DNA from: Ryuthela nishihirai
Taxonomy: Eukaryota; Arthropoda; Arachnida; Araneae; Heptathelidae
Reading direction: 5' to 3'
Assembly (NCBI GenBank): GCA_038380435.1
Contig: JAWZYU010000001.1
Span: 13,558,001-13,622,000 of the forward strand
Length of the DNA: 64,000 nucleotides
The notes under the pieces are model-generated. The model saw only the letters and a list, made by a program, of their open reading frames with translations. It was not told the origin of the DNA and did not search any database. Position numbers and translations under genes: made by a program. Below, one piece after another: positions 23,730-34,681 of this stretch. The first letter of the stretch is position 1, and every line of letters starts with the position of its first letter.

Positions 23730-24530
23730 CTCTGCAGGAACGTGGAACGTGAGGACATTACATAGAGATTATTCTCTTGATGTCCTCATGCAGGAATTCC
23801 AGTGCTATAACCTTAGATATTCTAGGCTTGCAAGAGACCAGATGGACAGGTAAAGGTGAGATACTTAAAAGTAACTTTAAATTTCTCTTTACATGGAGGG
23901 AGGATGTAAAGCATCACCAAGGCATGGGTCTGCTGCTCAGCAGACATGCTAGTGATGCTCTTCTAGGATATGAGTGCGTTAATGAATGGTTTCTTACAGC
24001 AAAATTTCAGACAAGCATTAAAGACTTGAATGTTATCTGCTGTTATGTCCCCACCGAGGATTCTGATGAGGATGACAAGGATAGGTATATAATATAACTT
24101 CAGGATATTTTGAATTCTGTCAAGAAAGGAGATATTACCCTTATTCTTGGTGACTTCAATGCCAAAGTTGGTGCCGACTCTGACCTTTGGAGAGGAGTAA
24201 TAGGCCCTTTTGGTATTGGTAGCTGCAATGGCAATGGGCAACGTCTCCTACAGGTAAGTGAACTCAATGGTTTCAGAATAACTAACACATATTACAAACA
24301 CTGCGACATACATAAATACACATGGGTTTCACCTGATGGGCTGCATAGGAATATGATTGATTATATATTAATTAACGGCAAATGGGCTAGTTCTGTTAGA
24401 AATACCAGGGCATATAGGGAGCTGAAATTGGATCTGATCATTACCTTGTTAAAAGTGTCTTGCAACTTAAACTTAAAAAGTGTTGTGCTAGGATTAAAAA
24501 ATTTACCTTTAATACTGAAGCTCTGAAAGA
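23730..24530 (+). pseudogene. LA5 endonuclease domain, broken
   Basis: Endonuclease of LINE-A: GTWNVRTLHRDYSLDVL near 23740-23785, ILGLQETRWTGKG with the catalytic Glu near 23815-23855, LSRHASDALLGYE, ILGDFNAKVG near 24140-24165, then the DH region near 24430, where a 1-base change shifts the frame (LDLIITLL instead of GSDHYLVK). The frame is shifted near 23815 and near 24090-24110. All active-site blocks except a clean SDH are visible. Confidence 0.8.
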
Positions 24531-24817
24531 CCCAGTTATAGCTAAAGCTTACCATGATAGGTTACATAGTCATTATGACAGTCATGGTTTGCTTAATACT
24601 GAAGTTGAGGAAGAATGGGGCCATTTTAAACAGGCTTTTTTGGAAACTAACAGTACTCTTTTAGGGAAAAAGGAGCAGAGGAACAGAATTATTTTAGTGA
24701 TAAGGCAATTGAGCTTATTTCAGAAAGAAAGAACTGCAGGAATGTCCTTAATCATAAGTCCTAATAGAAAGCATTACAAAGAGCTTAATAAACGTGTAAA
24801 GGATCAGTTTGCTGCTG

Positions 24818-25209
24818 GGGTGGGGGTGGCTCAGTCGGTAGCGCGCCAGGCTTGTAATCTGTAGTTCCCAGGTTCAAGTCCCAGCTGGGTCAGCGTTGAG
24901 ATTTATCTCTGCAAAATTCCCCGCCCTGCCCACGGTCAGTAGGGGACACCGATGGGCTTGGGAAGGCTGCCGTCCGTCGGATGGGACGTTAAGCCATGGC
25001 CCCGTGTGCGGGAGAGCCATACCCTGTGCACGTTAAAGAACACGCTGGATGGCCTTGACGGGAGGCTACCATCTGTCTCCCAACAGCTGTTCCAGTGGGT
25101 CCCCTCCCCCAACCTTCTCTGAGCCTTCGGGGTCCTTGTGACCTGGCCATTTAACCCATGGTGTGCAAAAAAGTGCCGCTCAGAGGTAAAACAACCCAAA
25201 AAAACAACC
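24818..25209 (+). mobile_element. SINE-A in LA5 with 13-bp TSD
   Basis: Flanked by CAGTTTGCTGCTG (24805-24817) and CAGTTAGCTACTG (25210-25222), a diverged 13-bp duplication. Full-length SINE-A with A box TGGCTCAGTCGG, B box GGTTCAAGTCCC and the GGATGGGACGTTAAGCC core. The B box has one change from the family form. The tail is CAACCCAAAAAAACAACC. Confidence 0.92.
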
Positions 25210-25218
25210 CAGTTAGCT

Positions 25219-26977
25219 ACTGATAAGAATCTTTGGCTTGATGGCTTGACTGACAAAGCTGAGGAAGCAGTTAGACAGCACAACAGCAGAGAGCTGTACC
25301 AGATAGTTAATGTTTTGTGTGGTAGAAAACGAACAGGTATGCAAAGATTGAAGGATAAACAAGGTAATGTTATAGAAGGTGAGGATTCTGCCATGGCTAG
25401 GTGGGCTGAGCATTTCAGTGATGTTCTAAACAATGTGGTTAATTCTACTCCCATTGTTTGCAATGATGATAGATGCATTGTTGGCTTTAATGTTGGCCCT
25501 ATAACACAATCTGAAGTTATTTTGGCTGTTTCTAAACTGAAACTACATATATCCCCAGGGGTAGATGAAATTACTAGAGAAATGCTTAGAGCTGGGAATG
25601 TTTCGGTTACCACTTGGATGACTGAAATTTTGATTATCTTTTATGATAAAGGCATGGTTCCTAAGGATTTTACCAGAGCTATTGTTATCCCTATTTTCAA
25701 AAAAGGTGATCGCAGTTCTTGTGATAACTATAGGGGTATCAGCCTACTCTCTGTTCCAGGTAAAGTTCTTTCCACGATTGTGCTTAATAGAATTAAGAAT
25801 CTGGTTGATAGTCAATTGCGTGATGAGCAATGTGGATTCAGAAGTGGTAGGGGATGTGTGGATCAGATGTTTTCACTTAGACAGATTCTTGAGTAATGTT
25901 TAGAGTTTCAGAAACCTTTGGTTGCTAGCTTTGTTGATTTCAAAAAGGCCTTCGACTCTGTTGATCATCATAATTTGTGGTTGATTGTGAAATTGTGGTA
26001 TACCAGACAAGTTAGTTAACATAATGAAAGCTCTCTATAATAACATTGAGTCAGGTGTGAGAGTTGGTAAGGCTTGTAGCAATTGGTTTAGCATTACTCT
26101 GGTGTTCGACAAGGGTGCATTTTGTCTCCTTTTCTCTTTAGCTAGGTTATTGATTATGTTATGCGAAATTCACTTCAAGGGAAAGATTTTGGTCTTAAAT
26201 GGACTGGAGATACTAAAATTTCTGATTTAGCCCTTTTGGCAAATGATGTTGATGAGATGAACTCTTTCATTCGAGCTGTTGATGAGACTGGTAGTAGAGT
26301 CGGTTTGGTTATAAACAGAGAGAAAACTAAAGTGATGAAAATTGGTCAGGCAGGCTGTGATTCAGTTAATCTGAATGGTTGCAGTCTTGAGCAGGTGTCA
26401 CAGTTTAATTACCTTGGGAGCTACGTAACAGATACTGGTGATGTGCGGCATGAGATTAACAGACGAATAGGTATTGCTGTCTGCAAGAATTTATGGAGAT
26501 TGTGGAGAAATAGGCGTAGACATCTAAAGACTAAAATTAGACTGTATAATAGTTTGGTTCTTTCTAGGGTTAATTATGGTAGTGAAACTTGAATGCTGTA
26601 TAAACAAGATAACAGGAAACTAGATGCTTTTGATTCTAGATGCTTGCGCAGTATCTTGGGTATTAGGTGGTTTAACTTTGTAACTAATGATGAGGTTAGG
26701 CAAAGGAGTCTGCAACCTCCTTTAAGCAGCATATTGTGCAGAGAGAGACTGCTGGTTTGGCCATGTTGCCTGTATGGATAATTATAGATTGGCGAATAAG
26801 GTTATGAACAGTGTGCCTAGAGGCCTCAGAAGAAGGGGCAGACCTAGGATGCGGTGGGCTGACAATGTCAAACAGGACCTTGTTAGAATTGGTGTGCAGT
26901 GGCCGGATGCAGCAGATGTAGCTCAGGACAGATATGCTTGGAGAATTAAACTGCGCAGTCTGGTTGGACCTCCATAG
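25219..26977 (+). pseudogene. LA5 reverse transcriptase, broken
   Basis: RT of LINE-A. An uninterrupted stretch runs to about 25896 and contains DEITREMLRAG, IVIPIFKKGDRSSCDNYRG and CGFRSGRGCVDQMF. TAA follows at RQILE. Further on are the -2 frameshift and TAG shared with LA4, then a deletion that removes the YADD catalytic block (KISDLALLAND). C-terminal YGSET, RRRGRPRMRWADNV and DAADVAQDR are present. Upstream coding sequence lies before the SINE-A. Confidence 0.82.
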
Positions 26978-27384
26978 CCCATGGCTGCTTGAGGATGATG
27001 ATGATGATGAACTGAGTTGTATTTGTAATCATTTGATACTTGTAACATCCGGGACTCACTCGAGACCAGAGCTGTTTTCACTCTTTTACTCATTTTCCAT
27101 TTCTTACCCGGGCTGTGCTCTTCACCACCTTTAATGCCACCCATACTCCAAGTCCCTACTGGTCTCCTCTGAGACAAACCTTCATCTTCTACTTCCAGGC
27201 TTCTCATGCCAGCTTGTGTAGTGTCTAAAGATGGAATAGGAGCTTTTCTCCATGGGGGCAGGTCCTACGGCGGGTCCCCCCACCCTAATTATTGAGATCC
27301 TTGTAACATAAGCTATGTATTCACTAAATATGGCTTTGATATCTCTTGTCTTTCTTGGTGTTGCACTTTTAATGGCCAGTAGTG

Positions 27385-28370
27385 TATTTACATGAAATAC
27401 TTTCGCCCCTCCATCTTTCCTCAGCATGATCTTACTATTTGTACACCACACATATGTGTAGTTTTTGGACTTAGCCAGTGTCCTCATTTTTCAGAAAATT
27501 TCTCTGTTGATTGCTGTTAGGTTTTCGTTCACATAAATAGGAGATTCCATGTCGTCTATGTCAGTGTTCGTAGTTGGGAATTTGTTCCTTCATTTGGCCA
27601 TTGATTTGAATTGGGCTATGATGAGTGGTGTTTTTGTCTTATTTCTTGATGGCAATCTGTGTATGGCTTCAAGGCTTTGCTTATTGAACTGTTCAATTTC
27701 AAGTTTCGCAATATTTTTGTCATTAATCCCTTTAAAATGTTCCATCTTGGTTTTATACAGGAATGCCATGCAATTTGATGTTTCAATTTCTTCTGTACTG
27801 ATCCAAATTGTTTGTGTTGTTTCATTTGCATTACTTCCTTAGTCTGTACTGATTCCTCTGTGTGCAGTTTCTGAGTAGCCATAAGTGTTTTTGTTAGTTC
27901 TGTTTGTCTGTTCCCTTGGTCTTCCAGTTTGTTTAAAATTAAATCGTATTTCTCCAAAAAAAGATTCGATCCTAGTTGTATTTCGGTCAACAAAGTCCCA
28001 AATTCGTTTTGCATATAAGAATCATTTTTCTCAAGTTGTGGATTGTTCTGTCCAAAACTGATTTGCATGTCTAAAATCACTTTTGGATTTGTTTTGTTTA
28101 ATTTACATTCAGCTCATAATCACACATTCTTCTTTTCTATGGACAGCTTTTTGTAATTTTTCTATTGTGCCTGAACAAACGAAATGCAGTTTGCCTTTGC
28201 ATCTGCTGCAAACTATGCATTCAGAGTTCTGTTGTTGCTTCTCCACATCTGTTGCAAGTTGGAATCATTGTTGTGAGTGGAAGCGATATGCCTCTGGCAA
28301 AATGCTCCACTGATGGAAAAAGCAACGAGAGCTGCGACAATAGAGATAGTGCAGCAATTAGTTCAAAAGT
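27385..28370 (-). pseudogene. LB1 ORF1 (FP25-like domain and coiled coil), broken
   Basis: Minus-strand ORF1 of LB1, encoding a nucleic-acid-binding protein needed for LINE RNP assembly. The middle (28080-27620) is charged and helical, a likely coiled coil (EKYDLILNKLEDQGN, TKTLMATQKLHTEE). The C-terminus has YTYVWCTNSKIMLRKDGG (near 27390-27460), matching the baculovirus FP25-like domain of many LINE ORF1 proteins. The end of the ORF lies at 21311, across Tc1 #2. Frameshifts occur near 27600. Confidence 0.72.
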
Positions 28371-28600
28371 TTGGCCTCATTGATCTTTGACAGCATAGAA
28401 GTCATTGTACACAGATAACTAACATCAGGGAGGGGCAGTAGCAATAAAAGTTAATAGCACTTACATGTCTGAAGATGCTCAACCAATGATGGTCGGGGTG
28501 GTGATGGATGTCTGAACACGGCGGGCTAGTAGGAGCTCCAAGAGAGTATGTCTGATCACAACGAAGTACAGAGAAGAACCTAATTGAAGCTTATTTTAAA
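28371..28600 (-). other. Probable LB1 5'UTR
   Basis: G-richer sequence upstream of the LB1 ORF1 on the minus strand, with a change of composition to AT-rich intron at about 28600. No ORF or repeat motif. The 5' boundary is a guess from composition. Confidence 0.35.
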
Positions 28601-28842
28601 AAATGTACTAATCGGTTTCATTTCATTCTGCAAGTAATTTGGATATAGATTTTAGTTTCATTTATTTTTACCACAAAATTAGTAATGTGTATTTTATCTT
28701 ATGATATAGAATATTTCTTAAGAAAAATTATGTTTAATTCCTCTGCAAATTTTATAAAATATATTAAAAAATACATATTAAAATTTTTGCTTTTTTACCT
28801 TTATATTTCTGAATTATCCATATACACTTTATGTGGTTGGTA

Positions 28843-28933
28843 CCTTCTACTCTGGCATATAAACTGACAGGCTCCTGTCAGACCTCTGTGGCAAGCAGCT
28901 GCTTGAGGGGGTATTTATTTTATTATTTTTTTT
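28843..28933 (+). mobile_element. SINE-B 3' fragment
   Basis: 5'-truncated SINE-B on the plus strand: CTTCTACTCTGGCATAT, CTGACAGGCTCCTGTCAGACC, GCAGCTGCTTGAGGGGG and a T-rich tail. Confidence 0.85.
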
Positions 28934-29013
28934 TATATTATGAGCTGAATATGAAATATAAAGAAAATTCATTCATCAAAAAATAGTTCTATGTATGAAT
29001 TCCTGACTGCCCC

Positions 29014-29310
29014 AGCATTAAGATTTATATCTGGTAAACCCAAACCTACCCTCTGCCAGAAAGGCAACACCAAAGAACTTGGAAATGCTGCCATCCATCA
29101 GATAGGACATTGAGTCATGGCCCCATATGCAGGAGAACCATACATTGTGCACATAAGGAACACAGTGAAGGGCCTTGATGAAAGGATGCCATCTGTCTCC
29201 TAACAGCTGTCCAGTGGGTTCCCTTCCCCCAACCTCTTCTGAACCATTAAAGTACTTGTGACTTTCCATTTAACCCATTGTAAGCAAAAAAAGGTGTTGC
29301 TCAAAGGTAA
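29014..29310 (+). mobile_element. Old SINE-A fragment
   Basis: A diverged SINE-A body lacking the tRNA head (starts at CAGCATTAAGATTTATAT). Core landmarks GGACATTGAGTCATGGCC, GTGCACATAAGGAAC and GCTCAAAGGTAAAA survive. It directly abuts a SINE-B fragment. Confidence 0.75.
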
Positions 29311-29311
29311 A

Positions 29312-29388
29312 AAAAAATACCCCCTCAAACAGCTGCTTGCCACAGAGGTCTGACAGGATCCTGTCAGTTTATATGCCAAAGTAGAAAA
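29312..29388 (-). mobile_element. SINE-B 3' fragment, minus strand
   Basis: Begins in the A-rich tail, then CCCCTCAAACAGCTGCTTGCC and GTCTGACAGGATCCTGTCAG, ending at TATGCCAAAGTAG. The head is missing. Confidence 0.82.
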
Positions 29389-29736
29389 CACCCCAATAAC
29401 TCTCCTACATATGGCATCATGTCTCAATGTCACATACGTTGCATAGCAGCCATTTTAAGGCTCTAAGAGTCTACTTTCTCACCGAGGGCCAGATGAGGTT
29501 TTAGCGTACATAAATCCGAATGTTGGCACAGTTGGACATGTAAATTGAAATTTCAGCAAGATCAAAATTGTTTTAAAAAATGAGTATCATAGTTGATTAC
29601 CATGTTTCTTCATTTGTTTTCCCTTTAATAGGAAGGATCAGAAGAAAACACATTTTGTTGCATGAAATGTAGATATGTTTCATATTCTGTATCCACCAAA
29701 GATTATATAAAATTTCCTAGAAATTTATAATTTCTA
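29389..29736. other. Intronic sequence, nothing recognised
   Basis: No element, ORF or repeat that I could assign. Confidence 0.4.
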
Positions 29737-30187
29737 ATAAAAAAAAATAAATACCCCCTCAAGCAGCTGCTTGCCACAGAGGTCTGACAGGAGCCTGTCA
29801 GTTTATATGCCATAGTAGAATGTCTGAGAGGATGGCAGGGTTGGGTTGGGTTGTTTTTCCTCTGAGCGGCACTTTTTTGCACACCATGGGCTAAATGGCC
29901 AGGTCACATGGACCCCGAAGGCTCAGAGAAGGTTGGGGGAGGAGACCCACTGGAACAGCTGTTGGGAGACAGATGGTAGCCTCCCGTCAAGGCCATCCAG
30001 CGTGTTCTTTAACGTGCACAGGGTATGGCTCTCCTGCACACGGGGCCACGGCTTAACGTCCCATCCGACGGACGGTGGGAGGATGGCAGGACTTCTGCAG
30101 AAAAACGACACATACATTCATGCCTTACCTGGGGCTTGAACCCAGGTCCCTTAGATCAGTAGCCAAGCGTGCTAACCACTCGGTCAT
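29737..30187 (-). mobile_element. SINE-B with SINE-A nested inside
   Basis: Minus-strand SINE-B with an AAAATAAATA tail on the left and its tRNA-like head (GGACCTGGGTTCAAGCC reversed) on the right. It is split by a SINE-A at 29840-30078. Confidence 0.9.
29840..30078 (-). mobile_element. SINE-A, 5'-truncated, inside SINE-B
   Basis: Flanked by a 12-bp TSD, GAGGATGGCAGG (29828-29839 and 30079-30090). It starts with GTTGGGTTGGGTTG, the reverse of the (CCCAA)n tail, and ends within the core at ACGTCCCATCCGACGGACGG, so the tRNA head is absent. This SINE-A is younger than the SINE-B it sits in. Confidence 0.92.
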
Positions 30188-31080
30188 TGATGTAATTTCT
30201 AGATTATTGGTTTTAATCTCATCAAATGCATTTATTATTTTTTTTTGTAGAATAAGAATTTTTTTTAGCTAACATAGGAAAAAATTAGCATGTTGCATTT
30301 GTGAGTTATTTCAATTCCACTATTATATATTACCAGATCTCTAATAAAAAAAATAGGTGGAATGCAGTTGAGCCAAAAAAAATGAAGGAGGGGGTGGGGT
30401 AAGAGACTGGATTCGATTGTAGTACAACATTTCCTCTCTTTTTTGTCTTTAAAAAGGTCTTGAAATATTCATGAAATATGCACAAGTTTACAATTTTTTA
30501 GCTCCATTACCCTTAGTAGTATTCTCAAAGGGGCATGGCTCCTTTTCCCCTTCTAGATCCCATCCTGTATAATACATGTTTGTTATGTATAGTTTTTATA
30601 TAGTTCAAAGCATAAACTGTTTTCAACTATTTATTGGTGACATATATCAATAAACTTTCAGAAATTATGTAATCATTTCTTTTATTATTCCATTCATTTA
30701 AATTCATCTATTTGTATGAAATGTTTGTGGTAATTAAAGTAATAATTATGTAATGGAAAAGGTATACAGTATTCTGCTACAGCTATTCAATACAGGAATA
30801 TTCATTGCTGAGAAAAAAAATATATATATATTAAATCGATATAATGTAAATGCACTTTTCTTAGAGGTAGAAGTAGTAAATATACAAGAAGCAGCAAATG
30901 TCATAGCAGAAGCAGTAAATATTATAGAAGCGAGCAAAATGTACAAAAAGTAGGCTTGATTGTGGTAGTAGGAAGTTAGTTTTGGAAGCATCAACATGGC
31001 CACTACCCTCCTGCAGTTGCATCATGGCTTTGGACAGGGAAAGTGTATTATGCATCTCCTCTCATTCTTATCTCTGTTGG
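30188..31080. other. Intronic sequence, nothing assigned
   Basis: AT-rich. A short frame near 30753-30953 runs over GTAAATAT/GCAGAAGCAGTAAAT repeats and looks like low-complexity translation rather than a gene. No transposon ends were recognised. Confidence 0.4.
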
Positions 31081-31424
31081 TCTGACCATTAACTGGTAAA
31101 AGTGTCTTACAACTAAAGCTTAAGAAATACTGTTCTAAGGTTAAGAGAAGTACCTTTAGCACTGAAGCTCTGAAAGATCCAGATATAGCCAAAGTATACC
31201 ACAATCAGTTACATAGTCATTATGACAGTCATGGGTTGCTTACTATTGAAGTCGAGAAAGAATGGGATTAGTTTAAACAGGCTTTTCTTGAAACTAGTAG
31301 TACTGTTTTGGGTAAAACGGAACAGTGGAGACAAAGTTATTTGACTGATAAGGCTATGGAGCTTATTTTTGAAAGAAGGAATTGCAGGAATAATTTAAAA
31401 CTTTACTAGTCCTAACAGACAGCC

Positions 31425-31468
<44 letters not shown>

Positions 31469-31850
31469 ATACACCCTCAAGCAGCTGCTTGCCACAGAGG
31501 TCTGACAGGAGCCTGTCAGTTTATATGCCATAGTAGAAGATCTGAGAGGATGGCAGGACCTCAGCAGAAAAATGACACATACATCCATGCCTTACCCGGG
31601 GCTCGAACCCAGGTCCCTTAGATCAGTAGCCAAGCACGCTAACCACTCGGCCATGGGACGGCTAGCAACAGACAGCCTTACAAAGAGCTTAGTAACCATG
31701 TAAAAATAGTTAACAGCTGATAAGAATCTTTGGCTTGATAGATTTGCTGACAAAGCAGAGGAAGCAGCTAGACATCAAAACAGCGGGTAGTTGTACCAGA
31801 TAGTTAATTTTTTGTGCGGGAAGAAACAGAATATGTACAGACTCAAAGGA
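31081..31850 (+). mobile_element. LINE-A fragment LA6
   Basis: Diverged LINE-A covering the endonuclease end and RT start (TCTGACCATTAACTGG, GTACCTTTAGCACTGAAG, then TGTGCGGGAAGAAACAG). It is split by a SINE-B (31428-31666). The frame is broken in many places. Divergence is higher than in LA4, LA5 or LA8. Confidence 0.75.
31428..31666 (-). mobile_element. SINE-B in LA6 with 14-bp TSD
   Basis: Flanked by perfect AACAGACAGCCTTA (31414-31427 and 31667-31680). The tail is a clean (AAAT)n array of about ten units. The head keeps both pol III boxes and ends at ATGGGACGGCTAGC. Low divergence, perfect TSD and a long intact tail suggest a recent insertion. Confidence 0.93.
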
Positions 31851-33724
31851 ATATGATTGATTAATATTATGATATAGTTAGCTGAAAAAATTTAGTTTTG
31901 TGTGAGTGGGAGTTGAACTCTCTTGTCATTTTGATGGATGTCGTCATAATTAACCCTTCCCTGGTCCAGCCTGAAAAATTGATTTACATCCAGAGGCCCA
32001 GATATTTTTTCACTCTGATCAGTGAAAAAAAAATTTAACTTTAGAACTTTTTTGCCAGATAACTAATGAAACGAATTAGAGATGTTATATGCCAAATTAA
32101 TCAGCATTTAATTCTGGATTTTTTGAAAATATAACTTTTAACTTTTTATAAAAAAATATAACTTTTTAAATGCAACTAGTAGCCTTTTTAGGCTACTAGT
32201 TGCATTTTAATAGGACTTTTATAGAGTCATGTAGTAAAAAATGCATCTGACAACACAAAAATTTATTAAAAAAAAAAACTAATATACAGAAATGATTATA
32301 ATGCACATGATTAGAAAGGCTATTTCTGAATAACAAAAAAATTAATATTTACTTGAAAAATGAAAATTACTCCCATTTTGTAATTTTGTTTCTTGGTATT
32401 ATGCTTTGAGAAAAATTCTAGGCTTTTAGCTAATTATTCTGAGTCAGACAAATAAATCAACTTTAGAATTTTTGTAAAAATGAATCAGCAGAAATAGGTC
32501 ATGTTATCTATAAAATTAAACAGAATTCAGTTACGAATTTAATGAAAATAAATTAAACAAATTTACAAGCATGTTGATTTTAATAAGCCTTTTTCAATGT
32601 GATATGGTGAAAAAACGGATCATTATCATCAAGCAGCTACAGAGGTCCAACCAGAACGTGCAATTTAATTCTCCAAGCAAGTCTGTCCTGAGCTACATCT
32701 GCTGCATCTGGTCACTGCACACCAATTCTAATAAGGTCCTGTTTGACATTGTCTGCCCACCACAACCTAGGTCTCCCCCTCTTTCTGAGGCCTTTAGGCA
32801 CACTGTTCATAACCCTATTTGCCAAACTATAATTATCCATACTGGCAACATGGTCAAACCAACAGTCTCTCTCTGCACAATATGCTGCTTAAAGGAGATT
32901 GCAGACTCCTTTGCCTAACCTCATCATTAGTTACAAAGTTGAACCACCTAATGCCCAAGATACTGCTTAAGTATCTAGAATCAAAAGCATAAAATTTCCT
33001 GTTTTCTGTTTACAAAGCGTCATAGTTTCACTACCATACCTGTTCTGTAAATGGTAGCTAGGTAGTCACTGGAAGGAGAGCTATGCACCAATCCCCTGTG
33101 ATGATGCATAGAACCGGCCAGGCCTAGCACCTAATGTCCGACCCCGCCTTCTCGTGGTGCGGACCGTTAGTAACTTTCAAAAGAGATACTCTCTTGTGGA
33201 AGTGAACGGAAGGGGAGGGCTGCCAGATTAGTGTGGCCTAATGATCTGGACAACTATGGCTACTTTTCTTTTTTTCTACCCTGCTGAGGAGTGCTCAACC
33301 ACACAGTGTCCTGGTGCTGACCATATAAACTTACTGGACTGGACAGATATATGGCTCTGAGCATGATTATGGATCCTGAATTTGCTGCACTGATGGGCTT
33401 CCATTCAGTGAAAAACCTTCTGCTGCTTTCTATTTGTTTGTGGATTGACAGCCCCAAGTGAATAGATTCACAGGATATGTTTTATCAGCTGGTGAATAAT
33501 CTTGATCAGAGGCCATTGCAGGCACTTAAACTCTTGTTTCTATGGGTATGGTCGAACCTACATTGGAGGAAGTCTTCCAGTGTACATATCTTCAGCCTTT
33601 AGCAGTGGGGTAATAGGTCTTTGCCCCATACCTGCGATTAGGGGGCTGTTTGATATTGTTGGCACTTCCTCTCTCAATAAACATAGTTTCTTTAAACAAC
33701 CCACTAACCGTTTTCTCTCCATAG

Positions 33725-34513
33725 GTAGTTGGAATGTGAGGACTGCACAGAGCCTTTTCTCTTGATGTCCTCACACAAGAATTCCACCGTTATAATTTAG
33801 ATATTCTCAGCTTGCAAGAGACCAGATGGACAGATAAAGGTCAGATTCTTAAAAATAATCTTAAGTTTCTCTTTTCAGGGAGGGACGACAATAAGCATCA
33901 CCAAGGCGTGGGTCTGCTTCTCAGTAGACACGCTAGTGATGCTCTTCTAGGATACGAGTGCATTAATGAAAGGTTTCTTACAACAAAATTTCAGACAAGC
34001 GTTAAAGACTTGAATGTTATCTGCTGTTATGCCCCCACTGATGATGCCGATGAGGATGAGAAGGATAGGTTTTATGAACAACTTCAGGATATTTTGAATT
34101 CTGTCAAGAAAGGTGATATTACCCTTGTTCTTGGTGACTTCAATGCCAATGTTGGTACTGACTCTGACCTTTGGGGAGAGGTGATAGGCCCTTTTGGTAT
34201 TGGTAGCTGCAATGGCAATGGGCAAAGTCTCCTACAGGTAAGTAAATTCAATGGTTTCAGAACAACCAGCACTTATTACAAACACCGCAACATACATAAG
34301 TACACATGGGTTTCACCTGATGGGCTGCATAAAAATATGATTGATTACATATTAATTAACAGCAAATGGGCTAGTTCTGTTAGGAATACTAGGTCATATA
34401 GGGGAGCTGAAATTGGATCTGACCATTACCTTGCTAAAAAAAGTGTCTTGCAACTTGGACTTGAGAAGTATTGTGCTAAGGTTAAAAAGTTACCTTTAAC
34501 ATTGAAGCTCTGA
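33725..34513 (+). pseudogene. LA8 endonuclease domain, frameshifted
   Basis: The AP-endonuclease domain, which nicks the target to prime reverse transcription. Motifs: GSWNVRT (33727), QETRW with catalytic Glu (33815), VICCYAPTDD, LVLGDFNANVG (34125-34155), GSDHYLAKK (34410-34440). A 2-base deletion near 33743 cuts the N-terminus off from the rest (GGACTGCACAG versus GGACTCTGCACAG). An AAA insertion near 34436 adds a Lys. A further frameshift near 34492 separates it from the RT frame. All active-site positions are present. Confidence 0.82.
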
Positions 34514-34681
34514 AAGACTGGATTATAGCTAAAGCTTACCATGATAGGTTACTTAGGCATTATGACAGTCCTAGTTTGCTTAGTACTGTAGTTGAGGAAC
34601 AATGGGACTGTCTTAAATTAGCTTTTCTTGAAACAAACAGTACTCTTTTAGGAAAAAAAGGAGCAGAGGAGACAGAATTAT

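Larger units (their letters stand above)
22633..27010 (+). mobile_element. LINE-A copy LA5, near full length, in Tc1 #2
   Basis: Plus-strand LINE-A with the family 5' end (ATGGTAGCTAGGCG...) and a (GAT)n tail at 26995-27009. Nested in it are a 348-bp foldback (23236-23583) and a SINE-A (24818-25209). It shares three lesions with LA4 (TAA about 25894, -2 deletion about 25992, TAG 26143-26145). It also has its own deletion around 26225, just at the YADD site. Confidence 0.88.
21314..27384 (+). mobile_element. Tc1-like transposon #2 with LINE-A LA5 inside
   Basis: Inverted ends read CACAGCTGACCATTAAAAG at 21314 and, reversed from 27384, CACTACTGGCCATTAAAAG. Both continue TGCAACACCA. TA flanks both sides (21312-21313, 27385-27386). 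Without LA5 (22633-27010) the element is about 1.7 kb. The flanks are halves of LB1, whose ORF1 frame is restored when this element is removed. This proves a single insertion. Confidence 0.85.
10385..28600 (-). mobile_element. LINE-B copy LB1 (CR1/Jockey-like), minus strand, split into four parts
   Basis: One minus-strand LINE of about 4.4 kb net is spread over 18 kb by later insertions. In sense order the parts are ORF1 (about 28370 to 27385), endonuclease start (21311-20689), endonuclease end plus reverse transcriptase start (17698-16510), and reverse transcriptase end (11805-10385). Insertions are Tc1 #2 (21314-27384), LB2 (17699-20688) and LA4 (11806-16509). The domain order only makes sense when the insertions are removed, and the ORF1 frame reads through cleanly across the Tc1 site. 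Class is inferred from ORF1 and RT motifs. Confidence 0.8.

Noticed and set aside
24936..25613. 225-codon minus-strand open frame
   Set aside because: It runs antisense through SINE-A and the LA5 RT; no family motif, and similar antisense frames occur in other copies.
30753..30953. 66-codon ORF rich in V/A/I
   Set aside because: Low-complexity AT-rich sequence with no motif, intron or promoter support.
31425..31470. (AAAT)n array as a stand-alone microsatellite
   Set aside because: It is the tail of a SINE-B lying just inside its TSD.
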